From Terrabacter sp. Ter38 (GTDB lineage Bacteria > Actinomycetota > Actinomycetes > Actinomycetales > Dermatophilaceae), in assembly GCF_024519435.1 (NCBI RefSeq), contig NZ_JALJRZ010000002.1, positions 310,001 to 374,000 on the forward strand: a stretch of 64,000 nucleotides of DNA, written 5' to 3'. Below the pieces are notes generated by a model, which saw only the letters and a program-made list of their open reading frames with translations, searched no databases and had not been told where the DNA came from. A program made the position numbers and the translations under genes. Positions 49,339 through 57,897 of this stretch are shown here, one piece after another; positions within the stretch are counted from its first letter, which is position 1, and each line of letters begins with the position of its first letter.

Positions 49339-49421
49339 GCGCGAGTGGCGGAATGGCAGACGCGCTGGCTTCAGGTGCCAGTGTCCGAAAGGGCGTGGGG
49401 GTTCAAATCCCCCCTCGCGCA
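49339..49421 (+). tRNA. leuT: tRNA-Leu (CAG)
   Basis: An 83-nt class II cloverleaf with acceptor GCGCGAG/CTCGCGC, anticodon stem CTGGC/GCCAG closing on TTCAGGT (anticodon CAG) and a long variable arm. Unlike the Ile and Ala tRNAs here, CCA is not encoded. Confidence 0.95.
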
Positions 49422-49430
49422 CGCGTGCCG

Positions 49431-49467
49431 ACGAAGGGCCCCGACCGATCAGGTCGGGGCCCTTCGT
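49431..49467 (+). terminator. Terminator after tRNA-Leu
   Basis: A perfect 16-bp stem (49431-49446 with 49452-49467) with a 5-nt loop, ten bases after the tRNA. It shares the outer arm ACGAAGGGCCCC with the trpG/pknB terminator. Confidence 0.88.
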
Positions 49468-49708
49468 GCCGTCTTGGCCCTCGTCGTCACGTGTCCACGG
49501 CGTAAGCGCCCGGTGGGAGCGACGGGATCTCCCCCAACACCAGGCGGATCCGGTATCTGCCGGCTCTGCTCCTCCGTCTGTCAGCTACCCGCTCGATCGG
49601 CTCCGGCCACGGCCCGACGGAATCCTCGAAGGCCCGGCGCCCCTGGGAGCGATCGCGGTCCATGGCGCGGCCGTGCGGGGTCGACTCTCCACGTGAAAGG
49701 AGCGCCAC

Positions 49709-50119
49709 ATGTCCAGTCAGTCCTCCACCACCACTCGACTCGGTCGCCGTTCGGCCGCGGCGTTCGGCACCTCGGCCGTCTTCTGTCTCGCTGTCGCCGG
49801 GCCGGCCCTGGCCGTCCCGCGTCCCGACCCGGTGCCCGGTGCGCAGCCCTCGTCCGCGTCGGCGAGTTGCGTCTACGTCGGCGGCGGGTCCGTCGTGTCC
49901 TGCGCCGACCCGTCGTCTGCGTCCCCCGCTTCTGGCGCGGGCTCGGCGAACTCGGCCGAGGGGAGCACGCCCGCCGTCGTCGCACCCGTGTCGCGCCGGA
50001 TCGTCCTGCCCTCGCCCCAGCCGTCCGACCTGCCCGTGCTCGGGCTCGGCGTCGCCGCCGCGGTCGTCGTCGCGGGTGGCCTCCTGATCGCCTCGACGAA
50101 CCGGCGCCGTCCCGCCTGA
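49709..50119 (+). CDS. Small secreted/anchored protein of unknown function
   Basis: A 136-residue protein with a signal peptide (FGTSAVFCLAVAGPALA, likely cut before VPRP). A Ser/Ala-rich exported part has two cysteines that could form a disulfide (ASCVYVGGGSVVSCAD). A C-terminal membrane helix (VLGLGVAAAVVVAGGLLIA) precedes a basic end, RRRPA. The helix-plus-basic tail recalls sorting signals, but the preceding SDLPVLG is not a proper LPxTG. The ATG at 49709 has AAAGGAG upstream. I do not recognise a family. Confidence 0.72.
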   Translation: MSSQSSTTTRLGRRSAAAFGTSAVFCLAVAGPALAVPRPDPVPGAQPSSASASCVYVGGGSVVSCADPSSASPASGAGSANSAEGSTPAVVAPVSRRIVLPSPQPSDLPVLGLGVAAAVVVAGGLLIASTNRRRPA

Positions 50120-50455
50120 CCGCCCGTGCCCCGCTCGGTCGCCTCGCCCGGTCGCCTCGCCTGATCGCCTCGCCGACCGTCGTCCCATGGACCCGACCCA
50201 GGGCCACGTCGACGACGGACCCGGCCCGGCGGCATACGCCATCGTGTGTCGCCGGGCCCCGGCGGACCCGCCCAAAACGGGTGTTCGAGGCCCGGACCTC
50301 AGGGGTATGTAGGCGGGAGCCGTGCCCGGGGGCACGGTTCAGCAGAGACCCAAACCCGTGAATGCTCAATCATCTGCGGGTCCCGTACCATGACCGCTGA
50401 CGAAGGCCCCTGAGATGTCATCTGACGTGCACCTTCAGTCCTTGGAGACCGAGGT
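50120..50455. repeat. Intergenic region with a 13-bp triple repeat
   Basis: This 336-bp space between the secreted-protein gene and the kinase contains three tandem 13-bp copies of the form (C/T)G(G/A)TCGCCTCGCC at 50136-50174. It also holds a CGGCATAC octamer near 50231 and a short inverted repeat around CCGTGCC/GGCACGG near 50322-50339 that may belong to the kinase leader. I see no gene. Confidence 0.7.
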
Positions 50456-51466
50456 GTGCCCGACATGAACCGCCTGCATGAAGGATTCGTGCTCGGCGAG
50501 CGCTACCACCTGGAGAGCCGCATCGCCTCCGGCGGGATGGCCGACGTCTGGGCAGGCACCGACTCCGTGCTCCGGCGTGAGGTCGCGGTCAAGGTCATGC
50601 GTCCCGACGCCGACCACGAGCGGCTCTTCGCGCTCCGCTTCCGCGACGAGGCCGTGCACTCGGCCGCTCTGATGCACACGAACATCGCGACGGTCTTCGA
50701 CTACGGCGAGGACCAGGGCCTCGCCTTCCTCGTCATGGAGCTCGTCTCCGGTGAGCCGCTCTCGGCCGTGCTCAACCAGCGCGGCCCCCTTGCACCCGCC
50801 GAGGTCCGCTCGATCATGGGCCAGGCCGCGCTCGCGCTCGGCGTCGCCCACGAGGCCCGCGTCGTGCACCGCGACATCAAGCCGGCCAACATCATGGTCC
50901 GCGAGGACGGCCTCGTGAAGCTCACCGACTTCGGCATCGCACGTGCCCTCGACGCGTCCGGACACACTCAGCACGGCGAGATGCTCGGCACGCCCAACTA
51001 CATCAGCCCCGAGCAGGCTCTCGGCCACGCGGCCACGGGCGCGAGCGACCTCTACGCCCTCGGCGTCGTCGGCCACGAGATGCTCGTGGGCAGGCGTCCC
51101 TTCGACCGCGGCACGCCCATCGCCACCGCGCTGAGCCATGTCAACGAGCCGCCCCCGCCGCTGCCCGACGACGTCCCCGAGGACCTGCGCGACCTCATCG
51201 CCGAGTGTCTCGAGAAGGACCCCGAGAAGCGTCCGGCCAATGCCGCCGCCGTCGCGGTGCGCCTCGGCCTCGGCGACCAGGAGCTGCGCGGCCTGGCCCT
51301 CGGTCTCGCGACGGCCATCAACGGCTCGCCCGCGGAGATGCTCGACGAGGTCGAGGAGCTCCACGGCGAGGTCCGCGACCCGGGGCAGCGCACCGGCTCG
51401 GGCCGGGCCGTGACCGCCGACCAGCTCGGCGCCACCCAGGCCATGCCGTCCGGCGTCCCGGACTGA
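50456..51466 (+). CDS. Soluble serine/threonine protein kinase
   Basis: A 336-residue kinase. The domain at about 12-275 contains IASGGMADVWAG, VAVKVM, HRDIKPANIM, DFGIARA and GTPNYISPEQ. Its sequence resembles the PknA kinase domain encoded 12 kb to the left. No membrane helix or sensor domain follows, only ~60 mostly polar residues, so it is probably cytoplasmic. The start is a GTG at 50456; an ATG nine bases later is an alternative. The substrate is unknown. Confidence 0.92.
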   Translation: MPDMNRLHEGFVLGERYHLESRIASGGMADVWAGTDSVLRREVAVKVMRPDADHERLFALRFRDEAVHSAALMHTNIATVFDYGEDQGLAFLVMELVSGEPLSAVLNQRGPLAPAEVRSIMGQAALALGVAHEARVVHRDIKPANIMVREDGLVKLTDFGIARALDASGHTQHGEMLGTPNYISPEQALGHAATGASDLYALGVVGHEMLVGRRPFDRGTPIATALSHVNEPPPPLPDDVPEDLRDLIAECLEKDPEKRPANAAAVAVRLGLGDQELRGLALGLATAINGSPAEMLDEVEELHGEVRDPGQRTGSGRAVTADQLGATQAMPSGVPD

Positions 51467-51548
51467 GACTCGGGTCCGAGCCCCCGTCGGGCACCGAGGG
51501 CTCGACAGCCCACCTGCCACTTTGCAGTTCCGACCTAGGCTGGCCTTC

Positions 51549-52199
51549 ATGGCGACCTTGCCGCTCTTTCCGCTCGGCACCGTGCTCGTGCCCGGTGCGC
51601 GGTTGCCGCTGCAGATCTTCGAACCGCGCTACATCCAGCTGCTCAAGGACCTGCTCGACGGCCAGGACGAGCGTCTGCCCGTCTTCGGGGTCATCGCGAT
51701 CCGCGAGGGCTTCGAGGTGGGTGACGACGGCGTGCGGGCGCTGCACCCCGTCGGCTGCGGTGCCTTGCTCGTCCAGGCGGCAGCCCTGGAGGGTGAGCGT
51801 TTCCTCGCCGTCTCGGAGGGCACCGACCGCTTCCGCCTCGACGCCATCGACGAGTCCGCCGGCACCCCGTACACCACCGCCCGGGTCACCTGGCTGACCG
51901 AGCCCGACGGCGACGTCCCGGCCGTCGCCGTCCTCGCGGCGCGGCTGCGGGCCGAGCTGACCGCCTTCGGCGCGGCCACCGGGGCCGAGCCGGAGCTCCC
52001 CACCGACGACCGGTCGCTGGCGTATGCCGTCCCGGACACCGTGAGCCTCGACGTGTCCGACCGCCAGCGCCTCCTCGCAAGCAGCGACACGGAGTCCCGC
52101 CTGCGCCTCGGCATCCGGCTCGTCCGGCGCGAGCGGGAGTTCGCCTCAGCGCTGGGCGCGGTGGGCCGGGCGGCGATCCCACCCTTCAGCCTCAACTGA
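51549..52199 (+). CDS. LON substrate-binding domain protein
   Basis: A 216-residue stand-alone LON N-terminal (PUA-like) domain without ATPase or protease parts: LPLFPLGTVLVPGARLPLQIFEPRY at the start, then GVIAIREGFEVG and GTDRFRLD. The role of such proteins is not established. No ribosome-binding site precedes the ATG at 51549, but TAGGCT lies about ten bases upstream, consistent with a leaderless transcript. It is convergent with the M50B-like gene across a long hairpin. Confidence 0.88.
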   Translation: MATLPLFPLGTVLVPGARLPLQIFEPRYIQLLKDLLDGQDERLPVFGVIAIREGFEVGDDGVRALHPVGCGALLVQAAALEGERFLAVSEGTDRFRLDAIDESAGTPYTTARVTWLTEPDGDVPAVAVLAARLRAELTAFGAATGAEPELPTDDRSLAYAVPDTVSLDVSDRQRLLASSDTESRLRLGIRLVRREREFASALGAVGRAAIPPFSLN

Positions 52200-52228
52200 C
52201 GCGGCGCCACGTTTTCCAGCGGGGCTCA

Positions 52229-52267
52229 GCCCGGCGGCATACCTGGACCCCCTGTATGCCGCCGGGC
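52229..52267. terminator. Octamer-containing 14-bp hairpin between convergent genes
   Basis: A perfect 14-bp inverted repeat (52229-52242 with 52254-52267) with an 11-nt loop. Each arm ends in the recurring heptamer (GGCATAC and GTATGCC). It lies between the stops of the LON-domain and M50B-like genes, so it is probably a bidirectional terminator. Confidence 0.75.
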
Positions 52268-52403
52268 CGCGGCCGCGGTCATCCGTGCACCGGATGTGGC
52301 GTCCCCCGAGCCGTGCTGCAGGTGGCTCCCCCTGGCCCCACCCGAGCAGCGCTTACCCACTTCTCGGCGCGTCGAACATCAACGCCGCGGGGATCGTGCC
52401 GGC

Positions 52404-53111
52404 TCAGCGCAGGGTGGCGACGACCTCGCCGACGACGACCCACGTCGAGAGGGCGCACACGACGACGAACGAGAGGTTCCAGAAGGCGCGCGGCAGGGGG
52501 GTCAGGGAGGCGAGGACCCCCGGGTCGCTGCCGCTGCTGCGGTCCCGGAGCACGGCCACGAGATGGCGCCACCCCCCGACGACGAGCACGACGCCGAGCC
52601 CGACGAGCACCTGGGTCTGGAGCGCATCGTCGCGCCACCACCACAGGGCCGCCGAGCCGGCGATCGCGACGACCATGACGACGACGGTGAGCGCCGAGCG
52701 GACCCGGACGAGGGCGAAGAACAGCACGGCCAGGCCGGCCGTGATGACCGGGGCCGCCCAGCCTCGCTCGGCGGCCCAGACCATCGCGGCGCCGAGCAGC
52801 GCCGGCACCGGGTAGCCCGACCATGTCGACGCGACGCGACCGGTGCCGCGCACGGGACCTCGGGTCACGGCGTGGCCGGACATGTCGCCGCGGAGGACGA
52901 AGCCGGTGAACTGGCGGCCGACGAGGACCCCGACGACGGCGTGACCGAGCTCGTGCACGAGGGTGACGGCGAGACGGACGACCCGCCAGAGCGGCTCGAC
53001 GGCGACGAGCACGAGCGCGACACCGAGGACGACGAGCAGGCGGGGCGCCGCGAGGGCGACGTCGGCGGTCGCCGGGACGACCCGGTCGCGCACGTGCTCG
53101 AACCACTCCAC
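52404..53111 (-). CDS. M50B-like membrane metalloprotease
   Basis: A 235-residue membrane protein with the zinc motif HELGH in LAVTLVHELGHAVVGVLVGRQ and about six further hydrophobic segments. The arrangement fits the M50B-like site-2-protease relatives of Actinobacteria. The second metal-binding aspartate motif cannot be pinned down by eye. The ATG at 53111 begins MEWFEHVRDRVVP. The substrate is unknown. Confidence 0.85.
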   Translation of the reverse strand: MEWFEHVRDRVVPATADVALAAPRLLVVLGVALVLVAVEPLWRVVRLAVTLVHELGHAVVGVLVGRQFTGFVLRGDMSGHAVTRGPVRGTGRVASTWSGYPVPALLGAAMVWAAERGWAAPVITAGLAVLFFALVRVRSALTVVVMVVAIAGSAALWWWRDDALQTQVLVGLGVVLVVGGWRHLVAVLRDRSSGSDPGVLASLTPLPRAFWNLSFVVVCALSTWVVVGEVVATLR

Positions 53112-53247
53112 GGACGCAGAACCTAGCCGACGACCGTGTGGGCGCCCGACGCAGCGTCCCGCTGGGTACGGGATGAGGAGTCGCGCGTGAGGAGCCGGCT
53201 CTCGATCGAACGCTCTCGGGGCGACAGGACGGACGGTTCACGGCACC

Positions 53248-54102
53248 ATGCACGACATGCGTCAGGGGTCCCTCGTCCGCGCACCCGGTCGGCACCGAGC
53301 CACCGGCGCGAGCGCGTCCCGTGGCCGCCGGCCCGTGTGGCTCGGCGCCGTGGTCCTCACCGTCCTGGCCGTCGTGGTCCCGCTGTGGCAGTGGCAGGCC
53401 AGACCGTTCGACTCGCGGCACGGCTTCGGTGTCGACTCGCCGCCCGCGGGCATCGGCGCGGCCCAGGAACCGCTCGGCGCTCCACCGACGATGCCCGGCG
53501 GCACGGGCGGCTACACGTTCATGCGGATGCAGGCCAACGGCACGGACCCGGTGGCCTACGACCCCTGCCGGCCGATCCACTTCACGACGAGCACCGTCGG
53601 TCTTCCCCCGGGCGGCGACGCCCTCGTGCGCGAGGCCGTGGCGACGATGTCGGAGGCGAGCGGGCTGCGCTTCGTCGACGACGGCCTGACCGACGAGGCG
53701 CCGGCGCCGGAGCGAGACCCCTACCAGCCCGACCGATACGGCGACCGCTGGGCGCCCGTCTACATCGCGTTCGCGACGCCCGACCAGATCCCGCGCCTCG
53801 CGGGCAGCACCGTCGGTCTCGGTGGGAGCACGCCGCGCGCGGCCGGCGACGGGGCCCTCGTCTACGTCACCGGCTCCGTCTGGCTCGATGCCACGGCCAT
53901 GGACGACCTGCTCGCGGCGGGTCGCGAGGACTCCGCGCGGGCCGTCGTCGAGCACGAGATCGGTCACGTCCTCGGGCTCAACCACGTCTCCGACGGGTCC
54001 CAGCTGATGTCACTGACGGGTGGCACCGGTGCCGGACCGGCCGACGGGGACCTGCGCGGGCTGGCGATCCTCGGCCGCGGGGTGTGTCGCCCCGACCTCT
54101 GA
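53248..54102 (+). CDS. Matrixin-type metzincin metalloprotease, membrane-anchored
   Basis: A 284-residue protein with an N-terminal signal anchor (VWLGAVVLTVLAVVVPLWQW) and an exported catalytic domain. The metzincin zinc site HEIGHVLGLNH is followed by the Met-turn (SQLMS), as in matrixins. The motif PCRPIHFTTST marks the domain start. No propeptide cysteine switch is obvious. The ATG at 53248 is used; an ATG nine bases later is possible. An 11-bp repeat array begins ten bases after its stop. Confidence 0.9.
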   Translation: MHDMRQGSLVRAPGRHRATGASASRGRRPVWLGAVVLTVLAVVVPLWQWQARPFDSRHGFGVDSPPAGIGAAQEPLGAPPTMPGGTGGYTFMRMQANGTDPVAYDPCRPIHFTTSTVGLPPGGDALVREAVATMSEASGLRFVDDGLTDEAPAPERDPYQPDRYGDRWAPVYIAFATPDQIPRLAGSTVGLGGSTPRAAGDGALVYVTGSVWLDATAMDDLLAAGREDSARAVVEHEIGHVLGLNHVSDGSQLMSLTGGTGAGPADGDLRGLAILGRGVCRPDL

Positions 54103-54112
54103 CCGTCCCGAC

Positions 54113-54178
54113 CACATCGCGCCCACATCGCGCCCACATCGCGCCCACATCGCGCCCACATCGCGCCCACATCGCGCC
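54113..54178. repeat. Six perfect 11-bp tandem repeats
   Basis: Six identical units of CACATCGCGCC fill 54113-54178 with no divergence. They occupy most of the gap between the convergent matrixin and ketopantoate-reductase-like genes. The 11-bp period is close to one helical turn. Confidence 0.97.
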
Positions 54179-54213
54179 CACCGAGGGCGTACGCCAGGAG
54201 TGGGGTCCAGCGG

Positions 54214-55149
54214 TCAGCCGAGCAACGCTGCGGGGTGGCGTGACGTGAGCACCTCGAGGAGCAGCCGGTGCAGCGGGACGTCGACACCGGACTCGCCGGC
54301 GAGGCGCACGACGGCGCCCGTCCACGCGTCGAGCTCCGACGGCCTGCCCTCGAGCAGGTCGCGCTGGAGCGAGGTCGTCGCGTCGGCCGGCTGGTCGTCG
54401 ACAAAGGCGATCGTGCCCTCGACGATCCCTTCGGGCAGGCGTATGCCGCGGGCCCGGGCCAGCGACTCGACCTCCCGCATCGCGTCCTGCAGCAGCACCC
54501 GGCGCGGCGCGTGCGAGCGGAGCTCGCCGATGGTCGCGTCGAGGGCGGCGCCGAGCCCACCGAAGGGCACGACGAAGAGCATCTTCGACCACAGCTCGGC
54601 CCAGATGTCGTCGGGCACGGGCGAGACGGCGCCGGACGCCGTGACGGCGGCGCGCAGCCGCGTGACCCGGTCGGACGTGGCGCCGGGAGTGGCCGACCAC
54701 TCGTCGAAGGCCAGCGAGGCCGGACCACCGGCGTGCGTGATGCGGCCGGGACCGTCGATGAACGCGAAGATCTTGGCGATGCCGGGCAGCACGACGGCGC
54801 GTCCGACGAGGCCTGCGACCTGGTCGGGCGCCTCGACGCCGTTCTGGGTGGTGACGACGGCCGTGTCCGGGCCGACGAGCGAGGGCAGCGCCTCGAGGAC
54901 CGGTGGGAGCTGCCACGTCTTGACGGCGAGGAGGACCACGTCGACGACCCCGATGGAGGCCACGTCGTCGGTGACCCGCGCGGGCTCGACGGTCACGTCC
55001 CCCGCGACGCTCGTCACGACGAGGCCGTGGTCGCGGATGGCCTCGAGATGGGGACCCCGCGCGACGAAGGTGACGTCGTGCCCGGACGCCGCGAGCCGCC
55101 CTCCGAAGTAGCCGCCGATCCCGCCCGTGCCCAGCACCGCGATGCGCAT
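54214..55149 (-). CDS. panE: Ketopantoate reductase family protein
   Basis: NADPH-dependent 2-dehydropantoate 2-reductase-like protein of 311 residues (pantothenate pathway or a related 2-oxo-acid reduction). The Rossmann motif is LGTGGIGGYFGGRLA; further family marks are VVTTQNGVE, the lysine segment ELWSKMLF and the C-terminal DVPLHRLLLEVL. The ATG at 55149 has AGGAGAG eight bases upstream; a GTG six bases earlier lacks spacing. Several paralogues of this family are not PanE, so the pathway is uncertain. Confidence 0.85.
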   Translation of the reverse strand: MRIAVLGTGGIGGYFGGRLAASGHDVTFVARGPHLEAIRDHGLVVTSVAGDVTVEPARVTDDVASIGVVDVVLLAVKTWQLPPVLEALPSLVGPDTAVVTTQNGVEAPDQVAGLVGRAVVLPGIAKIFAFIDGPGRITHAGGPASLAFDEWSATPGATSDRVTRLRAAVTASGAVSPVPDDIWAELWSKMLFVVPFGGLGAALDATIGELRSHAPRRVLLQDAMREVESLARARGIRLPEGIVEGTIAFVDDQPADATTSLQRDLLEGRPSELDAWTGAVVRLAGESGVDVPLHRLLLEVLTSRHPAALLG

Positions 55150-55299
55150 GACCACACTCTCCTAGTCACCCGGCTCGGCTCGTCGGGGCCACGCGTCGGC
55201 CTCGAGCACGAGCCCTCGACACCATCATCGCGCCGGGGCCGGTCCGGAGGTAGCGTCGTGGCGCACCGTCTCGTCGAGACGCAGCCGCAGGAGGCCCTC

Positions 55300-57897
55300 A
55301 TGGAGCTCACCACCACGGTCAACGACGAGGCGCGGGTGATCGACGTCGACGGCACGGAGTCGGCGCTGGACGTCGTGCGCGACGGACTCGGCCTGACCGG
55401 CACGAAGCTCGTCTGCGGCAGCGGGGTGTGCGGTGCGTGCACGATGCTCGTCGACCGCGAACCGCTGCTCGGCTGCCTCACCCCCGCCACCCGGTTGCGC
55501 GGCGCGAGCGTCACGACCGTCGAGGGCCTCGCCGACGGCGAGGACCTCCACCCCGTCCAGCGGGCCTTCGCCCACCACGACGGGCTCCAGTGCGGCTACT
55601 GCACGCCGGGGTTCGTCGTCGAGGCGGTCGCCTTCCACGACCGGTGGCGGCCCGAGCACGGTGCCGACGAGCCGGACGGCCCGAGCCGCGAGGTCATCGC
55701 CGAGGCGCTCGCCGGCCACCTGTGCCGGTGCGGTTCCTACGAAGGCATCTACCGTGCCGTCGCCGCCGCGTGCCGCGGTGAGCACGACGGCGGGGTCGGC
55801 GACGTGGAGCGCGTCGACGCCCCCGCCAAGGTCACCGGCGCCGCCGTCTACACGACCGACGTCGTCCTGCCCGGCATGATGCACGCTGCGATCCGGCGCT
55901 CCGACGTGGCGGCCGGCACGGTCGGCCCGATCCGCTTCCCCGACGGCGTCGTCGGCCTCGACGTCCTCGGCGACGACCGGCGCGTGCGCTGGGCCGGGCA
56001 GCCGATCGCCGTCGTCGCGGCGGAGTCCCTCGCCGAGGCGCGCCGGATCGCGCGGGAGCTCGTCGTGCCGGTGACGGTCCACGACTTCGTGCTCGATCCC
56101 GAGGTGGCCGTACGCCCGGGTGCCCCGCTCGTCTACCCGACCCGGGGCGAGCGGAAGGCGGCGCCCTCCGCCGGCGAGGGCGGGTCGATGCCGGCACCCT
56201 GGGACGGCAACCGCCACGGGCCCTCGCGCAGCCCCTTCCTCGGCACGCTCGCCAAACGTCGCGTCGGCGCCGCGCGCGCTGCCGGGAGACGTTGCCTCGT
56301 CGAGCTGGAGTTCCACACCGCCGCCCAGCTGCACACGGCGTTCGAGCCGCACGCCTGCGTCGCCGACTGGACCGACCCACAGCACCTGCGAGTCTGGCTC
56401 AGCACCCAGGGCGTGGACCTCATGCGGTACGCCATCGCCGACCGTTTCGACCTCGACCCCGCGCAGGTGGAGGTCGTCGCCGAGCACGTCGGCGGTGGGT
56501 TCGGGGCCAAGCTCTCGCTCACGACGGAGGCCACGAGTGCGATCTCCCTGAGCCGCCTCGCGCGTCGACCCGTACGGCTCGTGCTCGACCGGCACGAGGA
56601 GCTGACCGGCACCGGCAACCGTCCGGGGAGCCGGTCGCGCGTCTCCATGCTCGTCGACGACGACACGCAGGCCGTCAGGGCGCTCGTCGTCGACACCGAC
56701 AGCCACGCGGGCGTCGCCATCGGCAACAGCGTGGCCGCCCTCTCGATGCTCCTCTACGAGCGCACGCCCCGGCTGGCCCGCGACGTCGACGTCGTGACGA
56801 ACGCGCCACCCGGAGCGCCGTTCCGGGGACCCGGCGGCCCGACGAGCGCCTGGTCGCTCGAGCAGACCGTCGACGAGGTCGCGCACCGCTTCGGCCGCGA
56901 CCCGATCGCATTGCGCGCCCAGTGGGACGGCAACCAGAAGCGTCAGGCGCTCTACCGCTGGGCCAGTGCGCTGCCGACCTGGGAGCGGCGACCCGCCACG
57001 GGCAGCCAGTCCGGGCGTTTCCGGCGCGGCGTCGGTGTGGCTGCCGGCAACTGGATCTACCTCGTCGACCCCGACTGCGAGGTCGTCGTGTCCGTCGAGG
57101 CCGGTCACCTGGTCGCGTCGACGGCGGCGCAGGACATGGGGACCGGGAGCCGCACGGTCGTCGCCCGGGCGGTGGCAGGTGTCTTCGACGTCGACCCGTC
57201 CCACGTCGAGGTCCGGCTCGGCCGCTCCCACGGCGGCACGTCCCACGGCCCGGCGTCCGGGGGCAGCCGCACGACGGTGTCGCTGTGGTCGACCGCCGTC
57301 GAGGCGGCGACCAGCCTCCGGGACCGGGTCGGCACCGACCTCGACCGTGCCCCAGACGGCGCGTCGGCGACGGCGAAGCGCGGGGGCGACCGAGGCCTGC
57401 GAGCCGTCCCGATGACGATGAACGGCATCCAGGTCGGCCGCGGCTTCTCGGCGGCCCTGCACGTCACCGAGGTCGAGGTGGACACCCGCACCGGGAAGAC
57501 CCGCGTGCTCCGTGTCCACGGCGGCATCGCCGTCGGCCGCATCCACGCACCGGTCCTGGCCCGGAGCCAGTGCGAGGGCTCGATCATCCAGGGCATCGGG
57601 CTCGCGCTCTACGAGAACCAGGTCCTCGACCCGCACACCGGCCTCACCCTGACCGCCAACCTCGAGGACTACCGGATCCCCCAGCTCGGCGACACCCCGG
57701 AGATCGACATCCACTTCCACGAGGAGGGCTGGGACCGCGTGCCCGGCGGTGGGGTCGGCCTCGGCGAGGTCGCCACCGTCAGCCCTGCCGCCTCCGTGGG
57801 AAACGCGATCTTCAACGCGACGGGCTGGCGACCGCTGACGCTCCCGGTACGACCCGACCGACTGCTCGAGGGACTCCGCTCGGAGGTCACGCGATGA
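55300..57897 (+). CDS. Fused [2Fe-2S]/molybdopterin aldehyde or xanthine dehydrogenase subunit
   Basis: An 865-residue fusion. Residues 1-~150 are the small iron-sulfur subunit with CGSGVCGACTMLVD (plant-type cluster) and CGYCTPGF ... CRCGSYEGI (second cluster). Residues ~165-865 are the molybdenum subunit with GGGFGAKLSL, PPGAPFRGPGG and the catalytic Glu in GGVGLGEVATV. The first part lacks a Tat signal, so the enzyme is cytoplasmic. The ATG at 55300 has CAGGAGG. It overlaps the FAD-subunit gene by four bases. The substrate is unknown; the closest overall organisation is the PaoABC aldehyde oxidoreductase. Confidence 0.92.
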   Translation: MELTTTVNDEARVIDVDGTESALDVVRDGLGLTGTKLVCGSGVCGACTMLVDREPLLGCLTPATRLRGASVTTVEGLADGEDLHPVQRAFAHHDGLQCGYCTPGFVVEAVAFHDRWRPEHGADEPDGPSREVIAEALAGHLCRCGSYEGIYRAVAAACRGEHDGGVGDVERVDAPAKVTGAAVYTTDVVLPGMMHAAIRRSDVAAGTVGPIRFPDGVVGLDVLGDDRRVRWAGQPIAVVAAESLAEARRIARELVVPVTVHDFVLDPEVAVRPGAPLVYPTRGERKAAPSAGEGGSMPAPWDGNRHGPSRSPFLGTLAKRRVGAARAAGRRCLVELEFHTAAQLHTAFEPHACVADWTDPQHLRVWLSTQGVDLMRYAIADRFDLDPAQVEVVAEHVGGGFGAKLSLTTEATSAISLSRLARRPVRLVLDRHEELTGTGNRPGSRSRVSMLVDDDTQAVRALVVDTDSHAGVAIGNSVAALSMLLYERTPRLARDVDVVTNAPPGAPFRGPGGPTSAWSLEQTVDEVAHRFGRDPIALRAQWDGNQKRQALYRWASALPTWERRPATGSQSGRFRRGVGVAAGNWIYLVDPDCEVVVSVEAGHLVASTAAQDMGTGSRTVVARAVAGVFDVDPSHVEVRLGRSHGGTSHGPASGGSRTTVSLWSTAVEAATSLRDRVGTDLDRAPDGASATAKRGGDRGLRAVPMTMNGIQVGRGFSAALHVTEVEVDTRTGKTRVLRVHGGIAVGRIHAPVLARSQCEGSIIQGIGLALYENQVLDPHTGLTLTANLEDYRIPQLGDTPEIDIHFHEEGWDRVPGGGVGLGEVATVSPAASVGNAIFNATGWRPLTLPVRPDRLLEGLRSEVTR

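Noticed and set aside
49487-49600. A minus-strand fragment ending in SLPPGAYAVDT after tRNA-Leu, considered as an integrase remnant
   Set aside because: It is too short, shows no integrase residues, and I found no repeat of the tRNA 3' end nearby to support an integration site.
49690-49705. CACGTGAAA as a third parS site
   Set aside because: The flanks match parS poorly on one side, and the GAAAGGAG serves as the ribosome-binding site of the gene at 49709.
50245-50345. A tRNA-like T-loop (GTTCGAG) upstream of the soluble kinase
   Set aside because: The flanking bases do not give a proper T-stem, and no anticodon or acceptor arm can be folded around it.
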